From Edwardiiplasma whartonense (lineage in GTDB: Bacteria > Bacillota_I > Bacilli_A > Mycoplasmatales > Mycoplasmataceae): a DNA stretch of 18,968 nt. Position 1 is the first letter of the stretch. Each line of letters starts with the position of its first letter. The notes under the pieces were generated by a model that was not told the DNA's origin, did no database searches, and saw only the letters and a list, made by a program, of their open reading frames with translations. Shown here piece after piece: positions 1-7,305 of this stretch. The stretch lies in NCBI RefSeq assembly GCF_023566315.1, contig NZ_JAKNSU010000005.1; one strand, given 5' to 3'. A program made the position numbers and the translations under genes.

Positions 1-23
1 GGGTGAATAAAGAAGGTGTTGGT
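1..23 (+). repeat. Left terminal inverted repeat
   Basis: ATAAAGAAGGTGTTGGT at 7-23 is an exact 17-nt inverted match to 18946-18962. Outside the core, positions 1, 2 and 5 also match the opposite end. Inside, a weaker match with a 2-nt gap continues to about position 43 (ending in GGAC on both sides). Its placement at the very edge of the window, mirrored at the other edge, marks it as an element end. Confidence 0.85.
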
Positions 24-38
24 AACGAATAAGTGTGA

Positions 39-58
39 GGACCGAAAGGTCCTTTTTT
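39..58 (+). terminator. Intrinsic terminator just inside the left end
   Basis: GGACC at 39-43 pairs with GGTCC at 48-52 across a GAAA tetraloop and is followed by six T. It would stop transcription entering from host DNA on the left, insulating the element. The first arm lies in the outer, imperfect part of the terminal repeat. Confidence 0.85.
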
Positions 59-81
59 AGTACTCTAAATTCAAACTTCTT

Positions 82-500
82 CCTCGAAAAGTAGCCCATT
101 TGAGCGTTTAAGCTTAACTTCGAGGTAAAAAAACGTCGGTTCTGGTGCGGTCGCGCGTGCCAGCTGTAGCTCCCATCACTTTGGGAGCGAAGGAAAGCTG
201 CTATAACCGAAGAGGCAGTTGGAAGAAGTGATGGATTGTCGTGATCTATGCGGGTAACCGACCTTTTGTGGCGTTAAGAAGGAGTCATGATCGGTAAGCT
301 TGGGGCACTTAAGCTTGAAATGGTAGCGAAAATGTTAAACGGAACGACGGCGACGGGGGATTGAATAACCCTTAGCTAGAGTTTTGGATCATCGTGAACC
401 CCTGAGAGTTTGGAGGAGTATGACCTGGTGGTTGTTCTTTTATCTCCAAGTCCTCGGGCGGAGACCGTCTGCTTCCAAAACTCTGGCTCTGGGGGAATTG
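82..500 (+). ncRNA. Candidate large structured non-coding RNA
   Basis: This stretch has no credible coding frame, is about 50% G+C over 121-480 (181 of 360 by hand) against about a third in neighbouring genes, and is dense in pairing segments: 82-88 with 119-125 enclosing 100-105 with 112-117; 136-141 with 205-210; 161-165 with 196-200 enclosing 169-174 with 183-188; 296-301 with 311-316; 378-388 with 474-484 (11 bp, perfect); 410-415 with 444-449; 457-461 with 465-469. Segment 399-408 can pair with 487-494 to make a pseudoknot. Size and phage setting recall the GOLLD and ROOL classes, but I cannot match it to either. It could also be a replication or packaging site. Exact ends are unknown. 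Confidence 0.6.
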
Positions 501-544
501 TCTAGTAATCTACAAGTAAAGTAATAATACTGGGAGGAAAAAAT

Positions 545-799
545 ATGAAATACAAAACTAAAATTAATTTTGCCGACGGGCAAACAGAATATTACCTTTA
601 TGAAACAAGAAGACGAGCTGAATCAAAAAGCAGTGATCTACAAGCTGACTTCAACGAAAGCGATGCAACAGTTCAAGTTATCGAAATAACCGAATTAGAA
701 GCTTTAGAAATGTGAGAAGCAAACCTTTATCAAAACAACTCAGAATACCAAAGATACGATTTTATGGTTCCTGAAGTCGAAGAAGCCGATGAAATATAA
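545..799 (+). CDS. Small hypothetical protein, first early gene
   Basis: 84 residues, with one TGA read as Trp. The start is fixed by a strong GGGAGG ribosome binding site 8 nt upstream. The protein is acidic and soluble: an N-terminal strand-rich piece (KYKTKINFADGQTEYYLYET) followed by helical stretches and a very acidic end (EVEEADEI). I do not recognise a family. It opens the early gene run directly after the folded RNA region, and its last 11 nt overlap the next gene, so the two are probably translationally coupled. Confidence 0.7.
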
Positions 800-1490
800 A
801 GATAAGGTTTGCGCGGTTTGCGGAATAACCGAGGATGATGTATCCACTGTTGGCTTTTCTCAGCCATTATGTCCAAGCTGCTACCTTGATAGATTGAATA
901 ATTTTGAAATGAGGTTAATAAAAAAAATGGAAAAAATTAAATGAGAGGATCTAACTGAATCAGAACGAGCTTTTGCAGTTAGAATTCAACACAACAAAGA
1001 GGCTGTAAAAAAGCTTAAAGATGATCTTCGAAGTCAACATTCTGGTTGCTTCTCTGGCGACTGGGTCTTTGAGGAATTTGGAATCACGTTTGAAGAAATG
1101 AAAATGTGATCTAAAGGTTTTGTTTATGCAGTTCAAGAAGAGGGACTTAAAATCTCTATGACTGACGCTGAAGGCAGAAACTTTTTTAGTAATTTTGTCA
1201 ACAACAAAAATAATGGCGAAGGTGATTTCCTACGATTAACCTTTGAATTATTCAGTCATTTAATTCAGTCAAGAAAAACTTTTGAATTGATGAAAAAAGA
1301 AATCGATAACAATTCGAGCGTTGAAAAAATTATTGGTCATTTTTCGCCAGAACTTTTTATGTTTCTTTTAGAACAAATGATAGAAGGTGTAGCTTTATTA
1401 GAGATTTTGGCCGAGCATCCTGATTATGGTACCGATCCAAGCAAAAAAGAACTTTTGCGAGAATTGATTAATCAAAAAACAAAAAAGTAA
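789..1490 (+). CDS. Zinc-ribbon hypothetical protein
   Basis: 233 residues after reading two TGA as Trp. The N terminus holds two CxxC pairs (CAVC near residue 9 and CPSC near residue 29), a typical small zinc ribbon that may bind nucleic acid or protein. The rest is mostly helical and charged, with a hydrophobic helical stretch near residues 185-215 (ELFMFLLEQMIEGVALLEIL) that looks like a packing helix rather than a membrane span. The start overlaps the end of the previous gene (ATGAAATATAA). No family recognised; position among early genes suggests a regulatory or replication-associated role. Confidence 0.75.
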
Positions 1491-1531
1491 ATTAACAAAA
1501 AAAGAGAGGGAAATATAGAAAGAATAAAAAA

Positions 1532-1840
1532 ATGAAAAAAAAACTATTATTGGAAAATTTTTCCCAATTCATCAAGGCGAAGGATATTTTAAACTCGTGA
1601 AATGTCACTTTGAGTTTTCAAGAAAAACTTGTAGTTATCTACCTGATCCTTATAAAAGAAAGCGGTTCTGCAGTAACTTCTCAAGAAATAATCGGAAGTT
1701 TGATGGATTTGAACAAATCTAAAACAAGTAGAATTTTAAACAATTTAGAAGATAAAGGTTTTGTTATGAGACTTCAAAATCCGCTAAATAAACGATCTAA
1801 CATTATTGTTTTGACTAAAATCTTTAATTTAGAAGAATAG
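1532..1840 (+). CDS. Winged helix-turn-helix regulator (MarR-like fold)
   Basis: 102 residues with one TGA-Trp. Residues 30-100 have the pattern of a winged helix: helix EKLVVIYLILIKE, helix TSQEIIGSLM, recognition helix KSKTSRILNNLEDKGFV, then a wing with a basic turn (QNPLNKRSNIIVLT). This is the arrangement of MarR-type and related DNA-binding domains. It is shorter than a classical MarR protein (about 140 aa) and lacks the outer dimerisation helices. ATG at 1532 is preferred over the TTG at 1610. It is the best candidate in the window for a lysis/dormancy or transposition repressor, but the target is unknown. Upstream is a weak AGAAAG and a more distant AGAGAGGG. Confidence 0.7.
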
Positions 1841-1875
1841 AAAAGGTTAACTGAAATGAAGAAAGGAGAAACACA

Positions 1876-2208
1876 ATGTCTAAACACGAACCAAACTACC
1901 GCGATTGTTTATGTACAGAATGCATAACTAATCTATTTAACAAAGCCACAACAGAGCCATTCGGTCTTGACTTGATCAGATTTAGCAAGGAGGGAAAACT
2001 TGTTGAATTAAAAACAGACTGGCTCTTAATTAACAAATGTTGCGGAGGAACTGTAAATTTTGAAAACAAAACCATGAGTGATATTGAACAATATGCAAAA
2101 GAAAATCTTTCAATCTGATGCGAATTTGAGTTAAGCAGGATTATTGATAATAAGAATTACGGAGCTTATTTAAATAACAAAAACGAATGAGTTGTTGAGG
2201 AATACTAA
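1876..2208 (+). CDS. Small cysteine-rich hypothetical protein
   Basis: 110 residues, two TGA-Trp, start set by a GAAAGGAG site about 8 nt upstream. Near the N terminus CLCTEC and further on a CC pair (KCCGG) give the cysteines for one metal site. The remainder mixes short strands and helices and is acidic at the end (WVVEEY). No family recognised. It belongs to a run of early genes whose products share CxxC motifs. Confidence 0.7.
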
Positions 2209-2232
2209 AAAAAAATAAGGAGAGAGGAAAAA

Positions 2233-2379
2233 ATGAAAACAATCAAAATAAGCGAAGACTTTTTCAACCGCGCCAAAACTCTAGTAAAGAACTGAAAAAA
2301 AGAACGAGGGGAAGAATTAAATTTCGATGAAATTTTTGAAGAAGGACTACTTTCTATGGAGAATAATGTATGGAATTAA
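2233..2379 (+). CDS. Small helical protein upstream of Dam
   Basis: 48 residues, one TGA-Trp, with an AGAGAGGA ribosome binding site ending 3-4 nt before the ATG. Reads MKTIKISEDFFNRAKTLVKN then acidic residues; it is probably two helices. The last 10 nt overlap the start of the methylase gene, which argues for a real, coupled gene. Function unknown; it may act as a small regulator or simply couple translation of the methylase. Confidence 0.6.
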
Positions 2380-3314
2380 ATAAAGAAATACCAGAACCCA
2401 TTAAAAAACAAATAATAAAAAATTGTTCTATTTGCGGAAAAGAAATAAATTTTATAAAAGCCGCTGAAACTGAACCAGTCATTATGAATTTGAAAAAAAA
2501 GTCATTGATTAGCCCTTTATCTTGAATGGGAGGAAAAGACAAACAATGATCGTTAATCAAAGAGGAACTGCCAGAAAAAATAGAATGTTGAATTGAACCT
2601 TTTCTTGGTGGTGGATCTGTAGCTCTCCATGCTATTGATGAAGATTCAGCTTGATCTTATATATTAAACGATCTCAATGAAGATTTAATTGGCTTTTTCT
2701 CTGCCATCAAAAAAAATGGTCCTCGCCATTACCAAACTCACCCTAGTTTAAAAAAAATTCCTAGAACATTAAAAGAAGCTGAAATCTTGTATGATAATTC
2801 GCCTGAAGAAATCAGATTTTGGATTGATAATATTCTTAAATTTAATGGAATGCCAAGAGCAAGATGATATCAATCTCGCCTGGAAGGAAATTATCGTCAA
2901 TCAAGAATTGAACGGTTAATTAACGCCTCTTGGTTGCTTAACAAAAAAGAGGTAGCACTTGTTAATTCTGATTATGTTGAATTTGTTAAATTCTATCTCG
3001 ATATTATAGATCTTTATCATCTGGACTCATCAAAATCTCCAATTTTCTTTTTCTTAGATCCACCTTACTTTTACTCTCAGAAAAATAACATTTACAACAA
3101 TCATTCAAAGATTGACTTTACCCAACTAAAAAAAGTTATTGATGACATTGATAAAAGCGGATGTAAATTTCTTTTGACAATCGATGCCAGCGTAGAAATG
3201 GAAGAACTATTTAAAGATTACAAAATTATCAAAAAAAACTGAAAATACACCTCAACCAACCGCCGAAGAGATGCTTGTAAAACGGGAGTAGAACTTTTCG
3301 TCAAAAACTACTAA
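2370..3314 (+). CDS. DNA adenine methylase, Dam / D12 class
   Basis: 314 residues after reading six TGA as Trp. It transfers a methyl group from S-adenosylmethionine to adenine N6 in DNA. Diagnostic pieces are in the usual D12 order: PLSWMGGKDKQW at about 49-60, the SAM-binding EPFLGGGSVALH at about 76-87, LNDLNEDLIGFF at about 99-110, the catalytic DPPY at 230-233, and GVELFVKN at the end. Length is slightly above E. coli Dam (278) because of about 45 extra N-terminal residues with one CxxC pair (NCSICGK). Target is probably GATC by family, not shown here. In phages such enzymes protect against restriction or time gene expression. Starts inside the previous gene. Confidence 0.9.
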
Positions 3315-3318
3315 AAAA

Positions 3319-3408
3319 ACAGCCCTTAAGACTGTTAAATCGTTTGTCCTGCCTAGGTACGTGCGTTCTCGATTATCCGCACTTCTAAATTGCAAGATTA
3401 TTTTAACA
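3319..3408 (+). other. Folded intergenic segment after dam
   Basis: In the 108-nt gap between the methylase and the lipoprotein, 3361-3365 (GTGCG) pairs with 3378-3382 (CGCAC), and 3333-3339 (TGTTAAA) with 3402-3408 (TTTAACA), forming one enclosed fold. ACAG 3319-3322 can instead pair with CTGT 3332-3335. No T-run follows, so this is not a standard terminator. It may be a processing or regulatory element for the lipoprotein gene. Confidence 0.35.
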
Positions 3409-3422
3409 TAGAAAGAAATTGA

Positions 3423-3461
3423 ATGAAAAAACTACTATTAATTTTAGGATCAATCGGCATA
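3423..3461 (+). repeat. Lipoprotein leader repeat, copy 1
   Basis: The first 39 nt of the two lipoprotein genes agree at 37 positions (partner 18355-18393), differing only at 3435 and 3458. The match stops soon after, while the mature proteins look unrelated. Confidence 0.75.
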
Positions 3462-3941
3462 ACTGCAACTGCTGCCACTACAGTAACTGCTTGCTCGAAC
3501 CCACCCAAAGTTTCAGTTCCAGATGGTGACTGATCCAAAGGTGATTTAGATTCATTGCTTAAATTTTTGACACAGATTTTAAAATGAAATGCTAATTATG
3601 ATTCAGATCAAGTTTTGGCCGCTGTTGCTCTTATTTTGCACATAGACATTCAAGAATTAATTAAACAATTAAATCAAATCGATGAAGAAAAGGAGAAAAA
3701 AATAATGGAATTTAACCCAGAGTTTGAATTAAAAACCACGATTGAACAACGAAAAAAATTAAACGATGCCAAAGTAAGAGCTGAGTTTAACGAAATTTGT
3801 AAAAAGCACGGAATTGATCCAAAGGATAGAATTGTTGTAATGATGAACAATTTTGTCAAATTCGCTCGTGGCGAATACAACATTCATGTCAAAGACAAGC
3901 AACAAGAAGAGTTTGAAAAAGGAGAACAAATTAATGAATAA
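3423..3941 (+). CDS. Lipoprotein fused in frame to a ribbon-helix-helix-like domain
   Basis: 172 residues, two TGA-Trp. Residues 1-24 form a lipoprotein signal peptide (MKKLLLILGSIGI...VTAC, lipid-modified Cys24). Residues 25-93 are helical. Residues 95-172 look like a separate soluble domain: FELKTTIEQRKKLND, then RAEFNEICKKHGI and DPKDRIVVMMNNFVKFARG, a strand-helix-helix pattern like RelB/CopG antitoxin-type DNA-binding proteins. A DNA-binding domain on an exported lipoprotein is odd; an internal start (3705) with its own good ribosome site suggests a separate 78-aa cytoplasmic product. Phage lipoproteins often block superinfection; here that is only a guess. Ends 8 nt inside the next gene. 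Confidence 0.7.
3691..3707 (+). promoter_or_regulatory. Internal ribosome binding site and in-frame ATG
   Basis: AGGAG at 3691-3695 sits 9 nt before an ATG at 3705 inside the lipoprotein frame. Starting here gives a 78-aa protein that matches exactly the ribbon-helix-helix-like part. In a -1 frame the ATG is preceded by TAA (TAATG), the usual stop/start overlap of this element, so loss or gain of one base in the A7 run (3696-3702) may have fused two former genes. Confidence 0.5.
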
Positions 3942-4239
3942 TGGCAAAACATTAGGTGATTTTGACCAAAAGGAATCGCTTTTAGAAGAATTTCATTTGA
4001 TTGAAGAAAAACTTCTTCCCTACCTTGAATCCGTCGAAGAAGCTGGTTTAGCTTATCGAGAAGCAGTTTGAGAAGGTCAATCCAAAACTTCTCTATTAAA
4101 AGATTTAGACACCACGCCAATTTCTCAGCATTTGGACGTTATTAGAAAAAATATCTCCAATATGCAAAGAAGAATCAAACAGTTAAATGAAGTAATCGAT
4201 ACTTTACAACCAGATTCTGAAACTTTAGAAAAGGAGTAA
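3934..4239 (+). CDS. Small helical hypothetical protein
   Basis: 101 residues, one TGA-Trp (REAVWEGQ), starting at ATG 3934 after GGAGAACAAATTA. The protein is almost entirely helical with heptad-like spacing in the second half (ISNMQRRIKQLNEVIDTL), suggesting a short coiled coil. It overlaps the previous gene by 8 nt and stops 3 nt before the next, whose ribosome site (AAGGAG) lies in its last codons. No family recognised. In this position, before resolvase and SSB, a DNA-end-binding or replication accessory role is possible but unproven. Confidence 0.7.
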
Positions 4240-4242
4240 AAC

Positions 4243-4659
4243 ATGAATAGTAACAAACGTCGAAAGTATATCCAGGCTGCAAAACGCTTCGTTGGTAAAC
4301 GCTGCAGCGTTTGTTTTCGTTATATTCCAATAACTTCTGAATTGCTTTGTGATGATTGCCAAATTAATTGGAAATATACTATCAAAATTAATTGGGTAAT
4401 TTATCATCATGGAACCTACCTTTTGACAATCAAATTTGGTTATTTTGAAAATGGTGAGTGGTGGTTTGATGACAGCATCAATATTCAACTTGATCGTAGT
4501 GTTCAAACAACCAAAGAAGCTTACTATAGAATTGTTAATAATCCTGCTTTGTTAAAAAACAAAGTAATGGTTGATACTGATCCTGGACTTTTAAAAGTTA
4601 AGTTTCCTAAATATCCAAAATGAGTGGGGGTTGATGCTTATGAAAAACCAAGCTTCTAA
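4243..4659 (+). CDS. Zinc-finger hypothetical protein
   Basis: 138 residues. Basic N terminus (MNSNKRRKYIQAAKRFVGKR) followed by CSVC near residue 21 and CDDC near residue 36, a compact four-cysteine zinc finger of the kind seen in small phage DNA-associated proteins. Residues 40-138 are strand-rich (NWVIYHHGTYLLTIKFGYF, EWWFDDSINIQL). Four of five tryptophans use TGG, unlike the adjacent resolvase and SSB genes. A strong AAGGAG site is 5 nt before the ATG. The 3' end overlaps the resolvase gene by 20 nt. Likely binds nucleic acid, but the family is not recognised. Confidence 0.7.
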
Positions 4660-5104
4660 CTTCCCAAAAAAATTCATTGCTTTCGATCTTTCTGGATCAG
4701 GAACGACCGCTTGATTCGACGGCAAAGCTTTTGGATCATACTTCTCAAAAAATTGAGAAGACCATATTAGTTACATTCAGGGAATCATGAAAAAACATCC
4801 TGGCTGATGTATTCTTTATGAGCGCTTGACTAAAATCAGGCGTAATAATAAAACTAGCAAGGATTTGGTCGATATTAGTAAAGTAATCGGAGTAATCGAA
4901 TATAAGTACAAGTATAAATACACTACGTTGTCTTTCATGACCAAAGACTTTAGATCAAAAATTATGACTGGTAAGAAGAAATTTCCTTTAGTAACTTATC
5001 AACGTGGTTTTTATTGGAATGACCAAAAGCTTAGTGATCATGAAATTGATGCCGTCATTATTTTTTATTACGGCAGAGCAAAAGTGACAGGAGAATGAAT
5101 CTAA
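4640..5104 (+). CDS. RuvC-like Holliday junction resolvase (RNase H fold)
   Basis: 154 residues, four TGA-Trp. The acidic residues of a RuvC/RNase H-type nuclease appear in the right order: D16 on the first strand (KKFIAFDLSGSG), E61 on a later strand (CILYERL), and D133-H134...D137 in the last helix (SDHEIDAVIIFYYG), matching the RuvC D-E-H/D-D set. The length is that of bacterial and phage RuvC proteins (about 150-170). It would cut branched DNA, either recombination or packaging intermediates. The start at 4640 follows a GGGGG site inside the previous gene; the stop TAA shares a base with the SSB start codon, so resolvase and SSB are coupled. Confidence 0.75.
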
Positions 5105-5598
5105 TGATCGAACAAGAAGTAATTAATAATTATGAAGTTAATACTGTTTTTCTTGCGGGTGAAGTTTACAAGCTGCCTCAAGAAATAATGGTGCAATCGT
5201 CAGGAATTGAAGGAATTTTGCGACGGGTTCAAATTAAATATGATAACAGTTGCTGAGTCTTTTTGGTGTTTAACGATATCGAACTTTGATCGCAAGCTAA
5301 AAATCTTAAAATTGGTCAGTATATCAAGGTCAAGGGTGCACTTTCAACGATTTATTCAGTAAAGTATCGGGATAGTTTTACCAGAATTAACGTAACTGAA
5401 ATAATTTCGGTGACCCCAGGAAAAAACGTTTGAATTCAACCAGATACAATTAAAAAGCGAAAAAAAGCTTCAAAAAAGAAAGCAAAATTTAATGATAGTT
5501 ACGACGCTTGAGAATATACAACCCAAAAGTTAAGATCAAAAGAAATGATTGACAAGATGAATAAAATAGAAGAAAGAATTAAAAAACGGCTAATTTAA
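5104..5598 (+). CDS. ssb: Single-stranded DNA-binding protein, OB fold
   Basis: 164 residues, four TGA-Trp and no TGG. Residues 10-105 follow the SSB OB-fold pattern: NTVFLAGEVYKLPQ, then CWVFLVFNDIELWSQAKNLK, the turn IGQYIKVKGALST, and FTRINVTEIISV. The C-terminal 55 residues are very basic (KKRKKASKKKAKF) and end KKRLI, so the acidic tip that recruits host replication proteins in bacterial SSB is missing. It would coat single-stranded DNA during replication, recombination or transposition. It is the last early gene; its stop codon lies in the loop of a terminator. Confidence 0.75.
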
Positions 5599-5610
5599 GC
5601 CGTTTTTTTT
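5583..5610 (+). terminator. Terminator at the end of the early genes
   Basis: AAACGGCT at 5584-5591 pairs with AGCCGTTT at 5598-5605 around a 6-nt loop, with a run of eight T ending at 5610. The ssb stop codon is in the loop. Confidence 0.9.
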
Positions 5611-5631
5611 GTCAAATATTAACCCTAATTT

Positions 5632-5658
5632 ACGGACAGCGAACTGTCCGTTTTTTTT
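5632..5658 (+). terminator. Second tandem terminator
   Basis: ACGGACAG at 5632-5639 pairs with CTGTCCGT at 5644-5651 across a CGAA tetraloop, followed by T to 5658. Two strong terminators 20 nt apart separate early and capsid genes, implying either a new promoter in 5659-5700 (none I can name with confidence) or regulated read-through. Confidence 0.9.
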
Positions 5659-5705
5659 ATTTTTCCGCAGTAAAGTTTGGTTATTGATTTAACAAGGAGT
5701 TTTTT

Positions 5706-6110
5706 ATGGCTGAAGAAATTGTAAAAAAATTGGACGAAGAAAAGGAGCTTGATGACAACAAGGAAGCAAAACCAGATCCTGCTCCCGCCACTTTTACTCA
5801 GGAACAAGTTGAAGAGTTAATTCAAAAAAAGGTCGGAGAAGCTACTCAACCTTTACTTGCAAAAATTCAAACTTTGAACGAAACCACTTTTGCTTTAGAG
5901 ATGGCAAAAGCTAATTTGAACCTTAACGAAGCCCAGAAAGAAATGCTTAAAGATTATGCTGACAAACGCAGCTTAACTGATGTAAATTCGATGGTTGATT
6001 TAGCCAAAGAACTTTTCGGAGCTGTTCCTAAGGAAAAACCCACTTTAACTGATGAAGATTTTGCTCAGACTTTTACTGAGATTGACCCAAACAATCTTCG
6101 CAAAAGATAG
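5706..6110 (+). CDS. Capsid scaffold-like protein
   Basis: 134 residues, no Trp, very acidic at the start (MAEEIVKKLDEEKELDD), then a Pro/Ala linker (PDPAPATF) and a helical core FTQEQVEELIQKKVGEATQP... with coiled-coil character. This acidic, mainly helical make-up and the F-T-Q-E-Q/E-V opening are those of phage scaffolding proteins (GP20/DUF4355-like), and the gene sits directly before the major capsid candidate as expected. Scaffolds guide procapsid assembly and leave or are cut before packaging. An AAGGAG ribosome site is 7 nt upstream. The assignment rests on composition and position rather than a firm motif. Confidence 0.65.
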   Translation: MAEEIVKKLDEEKELDDNKEAKPDPAPATFTQEQVEELIQKKVGEATQPLLAKIQTLNETTFALEMAKANLNLNEAQKEMLKDYADKRSLTDVNSMVDLAKELFGAVPKEKPTLTDEDFAQTFTEIDPNNLRKR

Positions 6111-6124
6111 AAAGGAAATAGATT

Positions 6125-7282
6125 ATGCCAAAAGGAAGAATTAGCACTAGAGGCTTTAGTGACATTATTAATGACTACACCAATGAAGAAAAGCTAAAGC
6201 AGTTATACGCCTTCTTGTACATTTCTGAAGGAATTGGTTTTGAAGCTTTGCAAACGTGAAGAAAAGTTGATGATCCAAATATTAAGTTGCGTCGTAAAAA
6301 GCCAATGAAATTTACAATCGGATTGGTAACTGATGCTGACGCCTATGACGCTGAAACTCATTTGCTGAAGTATACCAAACCAGAAATGGTTGAAGAATAT
6401 TACTCATTAGATCAACGACTTGAGGTGGGTAGACAATATTCTACTTTAGACATTAATTCACCAGAATTCATGGATTCTGAAATGGTCGAAGTTACTGAAA
6501 TTGAAAAACAATTGAAACGTGAAGCAATCGCAAAAGAATTACAATTGAATGCTAATAAGTACCAAGTCGATCTTGATGCTGATGCCTACGACATTTGAGA
6601 AACTATTTTTAACGGGGCTCGAAAAACAGGAATGAACACTAAAAAGTTAATTTTAATTGTTCGAGATTCTTTGCTGTTGCGTTGAAGAAGAACAAAACTT
6701 TTCGAACACTCTACATTAACTGATGTTGTTTTAACCAAAATTGAAGACAACCCTTTAAAACTTGATAACGCCTTTAAAGACGATGTTTCTGGAGTTACTT
6801 TCATTGCCATTCCCGATGTTTATGAAGCAATCGCAAAAGATGGTACTGTTCGTGAAGTTAAGCTCTTTAACGACGATGTGCAAGGTTTCTTCTACGAAGA
6901 TTCAACTACAATCAGAGTTCTCGACTGTGTTTACATGGAACACACCCCATTAAGAATTGGTAAGGCTGCACCTGGTATGGGTTATGGAAATGTTGACTTC
7001 ATGGAAAAAATTAGTTACTACGGGTGTAACTTATTAGAACCTAAAAAAGCGGGGCAAATCACAACTCCTGCTGCTCAAGTCGAAACTGCCACTACAACTG
7101 CAAAAATTGATGATGAAACCAAAACTTTGCAAGTAGAAGTCAAAACTTTGAAAGACGAATTGAAAACTTCAGCAGCGAAAAGCTCAAAAGAAATTGCAGA
7201 TTTGACGCAAAAATTGGCCGAGGCTGAAGAGTTATTAAAAGAGTTTGATAAAAACCAAGAAAAACCAGAAGAGGCGAAATAA
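6125..7282 (+). CDS. Candidate major capsid protein with C-terminal coiled coil
   Basis: 385 residues, three TGA-Trp, AAAGGA site 8 nt upstream. Residues 1-310 form one mixed alpha/beta body; segments such as MNTKKLILIVRDSLLLRWRR, GVTFIAIPDVYEAIAKDG and STTIRVLDCVYMEHTPLRI resemble the core strands of HK97-type capsids (nucleotide after an acidic scaffold and before other virion genes). Residues from about 310 are a Thr/Ala linker followed by a long coiled coil (TLQVEVKTLKDELKTS ... LTQKLAEAEELLKEF), unusual for a capsid protein and possibly an external or scaffold-interacting tail. No specific family motif identified; the call depends on order, size and abundance of the pattern. Confidence 0.6.
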
Positions 7283-7292
7283 CGCCTTTTTT
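7272..7292 (+). terminator. Terminator-like hairpin at the capsid gene end
   Basis: AGGCG at 7272-7276 pairs with CGCCT at 7283-7287, loop AAATAA containing the stop codon, then six T. With only five pairs it may be leaky, giving high capsid and lower downstream expression. Confidence 0.75.
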
Positions 7293-7305
7293 GTTAGGAG
7301 TAAAT

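Noticed and set aside
3..32. Short open frame ending in TAA just before the first terminator, like the tail of a gene entering from the left
   Set aside because: It lies within the terminal inverted repeat, which better explains the conserved bases; nine codons are no evidence for a gene.
287..379. 30-aa open frame with AAGGAG nearby
   Set aside because: The ribosome site is only 2 nt from the ATG, and the bases belong to the folded RNA region.
498..528. Promoter TTGTCT...TAATAA before the first gene
   Set aside because: Transcription would start on the ribosome binding site itself, so it is unlikely to serve the gene.
3319..3408. tRNA-like arms
   Set aside because: The arm at 3361-3382 has a 12-nt loop instead of a T-loop, the supposed anticodon loop is 9 nt, and there is no acceptor stem.
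3674..4506. Minus-strand open frames over the early genes
   Set aside because: They are antisense shadows of well-supported genes, lack ribosome sites and have low-complexity Phe/Ser/Leu content.
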